A program made the position numbers and the translations under genes. 64,000 nucleotides of DNA, taken from the NCBI GenBank assembly GCA_035772735.1, contig JASDFA010000007.1, forward strand, positions 76,532,501 to 76,596,500, written 5' to 3'. The notes under the pieces were generated by a model. The model searched no databases. It was not told the DNA's origin and worked only from the letters and a program-made list of their open reading frames with translations. The DNA is from Datura wrightii (taxonomy: Eukaryota > Streptophyta > Magnoliopsida > Solanales > Solanaceae). Of this stretch, positions 58,146 through 64,000 are shown one piece after another (the first letter of the stretch is position 1; each line of letters opens with the position of its first letter).

Positions 58146-60730
58146 TGTCACACCCTTCCTTGGGGGGTATGACTGACACCTGGTACCCTACTAGGACCTG
58201 AACTACTAGACTGCTAAGCCTGGGCACATCTGGTGCCTGGCTGGCTCTAACTCACATTTCTGGAAACAAAGGGCTATATAACGGCTGTAAACACAACCCC
58301 CGGCCCATTGGCCTATAGCCTCCTGTACCTGTAATAACAGCTAACCAGAAACAAGCAACTATAAGGAAACCTATGCGCGCTGACAAGGCCACCATGCTGT
58401 CTAGTTATCTATAACTCAACACTGAAGTACTGGATAGCTACGTGACCGGCAAGGTCACCACTACTGTCGAACTATGGCCTCACACGGCCAACATAAAAGA
58501 AACAAAAGTACTAACAGCAATACAACTGCACGGCCTCACACGACCGGCTCATCTGACCATAGGGTAATATACATACAGACTGCAAGCCTCTAGGAATAGC
58601 AATAGAAATGATCGGGACAAGGCCCCGACCTACCCGTACTGTACAACAAAGGAAAACAGAATACACCTCTGGGATTCAGTCTCCGGATGACAGGAGCTGA
58701 ATACTCGATCGCTGACAGGAATCACGAGGTATCGCCTACTCGTCTATGAGTACCTGCAGGCAAGTAATACAGCGCCCCACCAGGCGTCAGTACCACTGGT
58801 ACTGAGTATGTAAAGCAATAACTGAAGGAAATATCTGAAAACAACAATACAACTGATGAAACAAAAGTAGGAGGGAATAGATTAATTGTCTGATAATGTA
58901 AATCATACCTTCTTTTAATTATACTGGAAGGAGTAGGAGTCATACCTGGAGATTTATCGTCCTACTGTCGATCTACTCGTATCTACTGTACATGGCATAA
59001 CATATTATAACATCACATAGCACACACAAACCTTACCCGGCCCCTATAAGCCGGGAGGTACAACCATCACAGAATCTATACCCCTACCCCGGTCACCCCA
59101 TCTCCTAAAATAGCTATAAGCATCCCGCCGGTCCCCTGGGTAAGCACTTGGGCTCGCTGAGCCCCTGACTATAACTGCATCTGATTCCGGAGGACTCCTG
59201 AATCAACACCCGGCCGTATTCGCTCGACAGGGGTGTGTAAGGGCCGATCAAGGCACAATATGGGGAAAACTGGCATCCCATCTTCGTCCCCTGTGGGATG
59301 GCATGCCACTCCGTAGAGCGACTATCCTCGTCCTCTGGCGGATGAGTCGATACAGCTATCAACCCTGGGGAGGTCATGGATGGTAGGTAGTCCAACCCCA
59401 AACAATACAACGGTCTCAACTAGTAATACTATCTGCATGTCCCTCATACTGAAGCTAATAGTGGTAAAGTATTTGTATATACTATATGCTGAGCTAGTGA
59501 TAGTAATATGTGCGTACTTAATACATGCTGAGGCTAGTAATAGTATATACGTATAAATATAGTCTTCTGCCAGACTGTACTGGGTCTAATGCTGAACAAG
59601 ATATGGTCTTTCTGTTGAAAACTATGTTGTATGCTGAGTTTCTATAGTAACATGATTTACTATTCCTAACATGCTTTCTAACTTCATTTTAACTTATCAT
59701 TCTACTTATGAGATGTCTTACAGATATTACATTGCTTTACTGGGTTTCAACTGAATACAATGATATCCTAACATTCTGTGTCACATCACATACTGAGCAT
59801 GCTGTGCAGTTCCTAACACTTATATTAGAATCTATATCATGCTAACAAGTTTCGCGCTAAATACAACATGATGCTTCTAATATCGTACCAACATTCGTAA
59901 TAAACATAACACATGACTTCTGAACATTCTACTGGCCTTTAAATTACTGTACTGTCCCGAGATTACTAACTTCCCGAGGAAACTAACTTTACATACCTTA
60001 TCCTCGAACTATCCGTCTGTCGGACGAGGCTCGGCCAGTACTTCAACTATTTTCTCCCAACTGCATTCGTAAATATGTCAATTAATACTAAATACAGCTT
60101 TGTTTTAAAGAGCAACGTCACTTTCGATATAGTTTATAGCCTAAACTTAGGCTTATTGAAGGACGGTCGAAAAGTCGCTATTTTTCAGAGGTCCAGAAGG
60201 GAGAAATACTCACTTCACAGCTAGGAACACATAGACATTAGTTTAGAGCAATTCCACTTACCTTAGCTCGGTAGCTCGACGATTCGTCAGCCGTATTTCA
60301 CGAAACTAAATCCATAGGAATGCTCTCTGCCGCAAACTACCTCGGTATCTGAGGTTAATTTGAGTTTGGACAACGTTTAGCAGCGTAATCGGACGAAAAT
60401 TATCTTACCTCCTTCGTTCTTATCTCTCCTCTGCTGATCCCTCTCTGTTTAACTGGAAATTATAAGTGGTTAATGATTTAAAACCGAAGTGGGGCTTTAT
60501 ATACTTGGGCCTGGACAAGGACAACGTGTCACAGAGCCAACGCGGAGGCCTCACCTCCGTGACACGCTGCCATCGCGGAGGGGCTCTGCCTCGGCTCCTT
60601 CCGCGATGGTTCGACAGGTTTCTCGTCCGATCTTTTCCCGGGCCTTTCTCTAGCATGTATGGCCTTCAAATATGCTTAACCAATGTGTGAATAGGTCATC
60701 TAGGTGCCGGGAATCCTACGGGGTATAACA
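58146..60730 (-). repeat. 3' LTR of element F
   Basis: 2585 bases, TGTCACACCC...GGTATAACA in plus orientation, near-identical in layout to 18905-21488. The promoter module has arms CGTGTCACAGAG (60525-60536, one mismatch) and CTCCGTGACACG (60555-60566), with the TATATAAAG box near 60496-60504. No coding content. Confidence 0.9.
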
Positions 60731-60743
60731 TTCTCCCCCCCTT
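60731..60743 (-). other. Polypurine tract, element F
   Basis: The minus strand reads AAGGGGGGGAGAA before TGTTATACC. Bases 60744-60994 are untranslated. Confidence 0.85.
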
Positions 60744-60994
60744 AAGAACATTCGTCCTCGAATGTATACTGCTATCTAGAGGACTACTTAACTTACTTGT
60801 TTAGAAAGATTTCACCAGAGTATCCCCTGTAATATGGACTATACCAAAAACCTGAAATGCAGAAAAGTCCAATACAGGTACTGTACACAATACTGTAGGA
60901 TTCACTGGATGGCTACATATCAATTTTCCTCACTTATACATATACAACCATAAGATACTACATAAGCAATAATACGGACATACCTGTCGCCTGA

Positions 60995-63900
60995 CTAGGC
61001 CTGGAATAGGTGAGGGTACCTAGCTTTCATATCTTCTTCAGCTTCCCACGTCATTTCCTCACGGTTCCTATTACGCCACAATACTTTGACAGACGCAACA
61101 TCTTTAGTCCTAAACCTGCGAATCTGTCTGTCTAAAATAGCTACTGGGACCTCTTCATATGCTAACTCTTCTGTGACCTGGACATCCTGAACGGGAACTA
61201 CTGTAGAAGGGTCCCCTACGAACTTCCTCAATGTAGAGACATGGAATACTGGGTGAACAGATGCTAACTCTGGAGGCAAGTTCAATTCGTATGCAACTCG
61301 GCCTATTCTTTGCCGAATCTGATATGGCCCAATGAATCTCCGGATAAGCTTGCCTTTCTTGCCAAATCTCATCAACCCTTTCATCGGAGACACTTTCAGA
61401 TATACCCAGTCATTTACCGCAAATTCTAGATTTCTGCGTCGCATATCTGCATAAGACTTCTGGCGGCTCTGAGTAGTCAGTAAACATTCTCGAATAAGCT
61501 TTATCTTTTCCTCTGACTGCCGAACAATGTCTGGGCCAACCAATGCTGATTCTCCCACTTCAAACCAGCCCACCGGCGATCTACATTTTCGCTCATATAA
61601 TGCTTCAAAGGGCGTCATCTGGATAGCTGAATGATAACTGTTATTATAAACAAATTCAATCAACGAAAGATGCTCATCCCAGCTACCCCCAAAATCTAGC
61701 ACACATGCTCGTAGCATATCTTCTAGTGTTTGGATAGTCTGCTCAGCTTGCCCATCTGTCTGGGGGTGGAATGTTGTGCTCAAATTGATCTGCGTTCCCA
61801 AACCCCTCTAGAACGACTGCCAGAATCTAGCTGTAAACTGTGCTCCCCTATCTGAAATAATGGATACCGGCACTCTATGCAATCTAACTATTTCTCTGAT
61901 ATATAATTCGGCATAATGCTCAGCCGAGAAGGTAGCCCTCACTGGCAGGAAATGAACTAATTTTGTCAGCCTGTCAACTATTACCCAAATGGAATCATTT
62001 CTGCGTCTGGTACAGGGTAACCCTGTTACAAAGTCCATGTTTATTGTTTCCCATTTCCACGTAGGCACCGTTATATCTTGCATCAAACCGCCCGGCTTCT
62101 AGTGCTCCGCTATCACCTGCTGATAGTTAGAACATCTAGATACAAATTCAGCTATCTCAGCTTTCATACCTGGCCACCAGTAAATGTCTCTGATGTCGTG
62201 GTACATTTTCGTTGCTCCTGGATGGAGGGAATAGCGAGCGTAATGTACCTCATACATAATCCACCCCCGAAGCCCTGAAACATTAGGGACACAGAGGCGG
62301 CCCTTACAGCGTAGCACATCATGCTCAGTCATTTGGAAATCTGACTCCTTACCTTTCTGAACTCTATCTCTGAGCTGGACCAAGTCAGGGTCCTCGTACT
62401 GTCGTTCTTTTACCTCCGTAACTAATGATGACACAACAGAATTCTGAATTACCGCTCTATTATTTTATGTTTCCATTACTCGAACGGCCAAACCTGCTAA
62501 CTGATGGATTTCTTTAGCTAACTCCCGCTTCTCAGGTCGCAAATACGCCAAACTCCCCATTGACTTACGGCTCAGGGCATCTACCACTACATTAGCTTTT
62601 CCGGGGTGATAGAGAATATTCACATCATAATCTTTTAACAGCTCCAACCAGCGGCGTTGCCGTAGATTCAACTCCCTCTGAGTGAAGATGTACTGTAGGC
62701 TCTTATGATCTATGTAAATATCAACATGGACGCCGTACAGGTAATGCCTCCACATCTTCAAGGCGTGGATCACTGCGGCTAATTCCAGGTCGTGGGTAGG
62801 GTAGTTCTTTTCGTGTTTCCTCAGCTGTCTGGAAGCATATGCAATCACTTTACCATGTTGCATCAACACACAACCTAACCCGACGCCTGATGCGTCGCAG
62901 TACACTGAATAACCTTTTGTCCCCTCCAGCGATGCTAACACTGGGGCGGAGGTTAATCTGTATTTCTGTTCTTGGAAGCTCTGCTCGCATGCCTCTGTCC
63001 ACTGAAACTTTGCTGCTTTCTGTGTCAATTTGGTTAGAGGTGCCGCAATGGTCGAGAACCCTTCAACGAACCTCCTATAATATCCTGCCAACCCTAGAAA
63101 ACTACGAACTTCAGTCGGAGTGGTAGGCCTAGGCCATGACTTAACTGCTTCTATTTTCTGCTTGTCGACTTGTATACCAGCGTCCGACACGATATGTCCT
63201 AAAAAGGCCACTGAGTTAAGCCAAAATTCACACTTAGAAAATTTAGCATACAACTGGCGGTCCCTGAGGATCTGGAGCACTGTCCGCAAATGAGTCCGAT
63301 GATCTGCTTCAGAGCGAGAATACACCAGAATGTCATCAATGAATACTATCACGAACAAGTCCAGGAAAGGTCTGAAAATACTGTTCATCAGGTCCATGAA
63401 GACTGCCGGGGCATTCGTTAACCCGAAGGACATGACTAGAAATTCAAAATGTCCATATCGGGTCCTGAACGCTATCTTAGGAATATCTCTCTCACATACT
63501 CGAACCAAGTGATATTCGGACCGCAAGTCAATCTTAGAAAAGTATCTAGCTCCCTGCAACTGATCAAATAAGTCATCAATTCTGGGAAGCGGGTACTTGT
63601 TCTTTACTGTAATTTTGTTTAATTGCCGATAATCTATGCACATTCAGAGTGAGCCATCTTTCTTCCTCACAAAGAAAACTGGCGCACCCCACGGTGAAGT
63701 ACATGGCCTAATAAAACCTTTATCCAATAAATCTTTCAACTGCTCCTTTAATTCTCTATGTTCTACAGGAGCCATACAATAGGGAGGAATTGATATCAGC
63801 TGAGTGCCTGGTAACAAGTCAATTGAAAAATCTATCTCCCTTTCTAGGGGAATACCAGGTAACTCATCAGGAAACACATCAGGGAATTCATTCACTACCA

Positions 63901-64000
63901 GGACAGACTGGAGTGTTGGAGATCATGCTTGGACATCCTAAACTCTGACCAGATTGTAAATACATCCCTTAGATATCAACTTTCTTGCCTGAAGGTAGGA
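60995..64000 (-). pseudogene. pol of element F (partial at the window edge)
   Basis: From right to left: protease-RT linker and RT start (63644-63895, PDELPGIPLEREIDF), RT with FSKIDLRSEYH and FIDDILVYS, RNase H (VYCDASGVGLG, YIDHKSLQYIF) and its end (62465-63643), IN zinc region (62099-62434) with RCSNYQQ where the second Cys is Tyr, IN core (61808-62086) with INMDFVTGLP and SIISDRGAQF, then HPQTDGQAE and the ASVKVLWRNRNREEMTWE tail ending PHLFQA at 60995. Only in-frame stops separate the blocks; three of four replace expected Arg or Gln codons by single C-to-T changes, the other replaces Glu. No frameshift is evident, so this is the least damaged pol in the window. Confidence 0.9.

Larger units (their letters stand above)
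58146..64000 (-). mobile_element. Element F: Tekay-like chromovirus, 5' end outside
   Basis: It contains the 3' LTR (58146-60730), polypurine tract, and pol from the chromodomain-like tail back to the protease-RT linker at the right edge. Gag and 5' LTR lie beyond 64000. It inserted into E after AAATA. It has fewer lesions than B, D or H, and as the innermost insertion it must be younger than E. Confidence 0.9.

Noticed and set aside
1..64000. Endogenous pararetrovirus sequence
   Set aside because: All pol genes carry integrase downstream of RNase H and are bounded by LTRs; no movement or coat protein domain of caulimovirus type was seen.

Overview
This window is flowering-plant nuclear DNA, almost certainly pericentromeric or other heterochromatin. 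It consists of interleaved, partly decayed Ty3/gypsy LTR retrotransposons. I found no cellular gene, rRNA, tRNA gene, bacterial operon or CRISPR array. Two lineages dominate. The Athila-like group has a tRNA-Asp-type primer site (TGGCGCCGTTGCCGGGGA) and an FMDD-type reverse transcriptase (RT). The Tekay/Del-like chromovirus group has a tRNA-iMet primer site (TGGTATCAGAGC), an FIDD RT, and an integrase (IN) ending in a chromodomain-like tail. The host is a dicot, and the LTR families remind me of Solanaceae repeats, but I cannot assign a species.

Layout. Positions 1-6728 hold element I (minus, Athila-like), with a decayed pol, most of gag and protease missing, and its 5' LTR at 5184-6728. Positions 6753-12130 hold element A (plus), a young non-autonomous Athila-group element with an intact 315-codon zinc-knuckle/coiled-coil ORF and no pol; its 3' LTR is cut at 12130. 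Positions 12131-21488 hold element B (minus, Tekay-like), whose left LTR starts abruptly mid-sequence. Positions 21489-25787 hold element J (plus), heavily decayed, followed by a truncated plus-strand LTR of the I family (25788 to about 26702). Positions 26703-32142 hold element H (minus, chromovirus-like, truncated).

From 32143 rightwards there is a five-level nest. Element K (plus, Athila-type gag) is interrupted at 33120 by LTR G (A/E family). G is interrupted at 33925 by D (minus, Tekay-like). D is interrupted by C (plus, 38282-46760, a deleted chromovirus with both LTRs and a near-perfect target duplication) and again at 47588 by E (plus, autonomous-type Athila-like). E is interrupted at 58146 by F (minus, Tekay-like), which runs off the right edge. 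The missing halves of F, E, D, G and K should follow in that order outside the window.

How the parts relate. E carries gag, protease, RT/RNase H, IN and a third ORF; A shares E's LTR type, its post-ORF hairpin and its 3' non-coding region but lacks pol, so E-like elements are the likely helpers of A. The most interesting non-coding signal is a GC-rich palindromic module, CGTGTCACGGAG...CTCCGTGACACG, which sits just upstream of the TATA box in LTRs of both lineages. It recurs twice inside E, ahead of a possible separate transcription unit with a 5'UTR intron for the third ORF. Nearly all pol genes are broken by stops and frameshifts, and many stops look like C-to-T decay of CAG/CAA/CGA codons.
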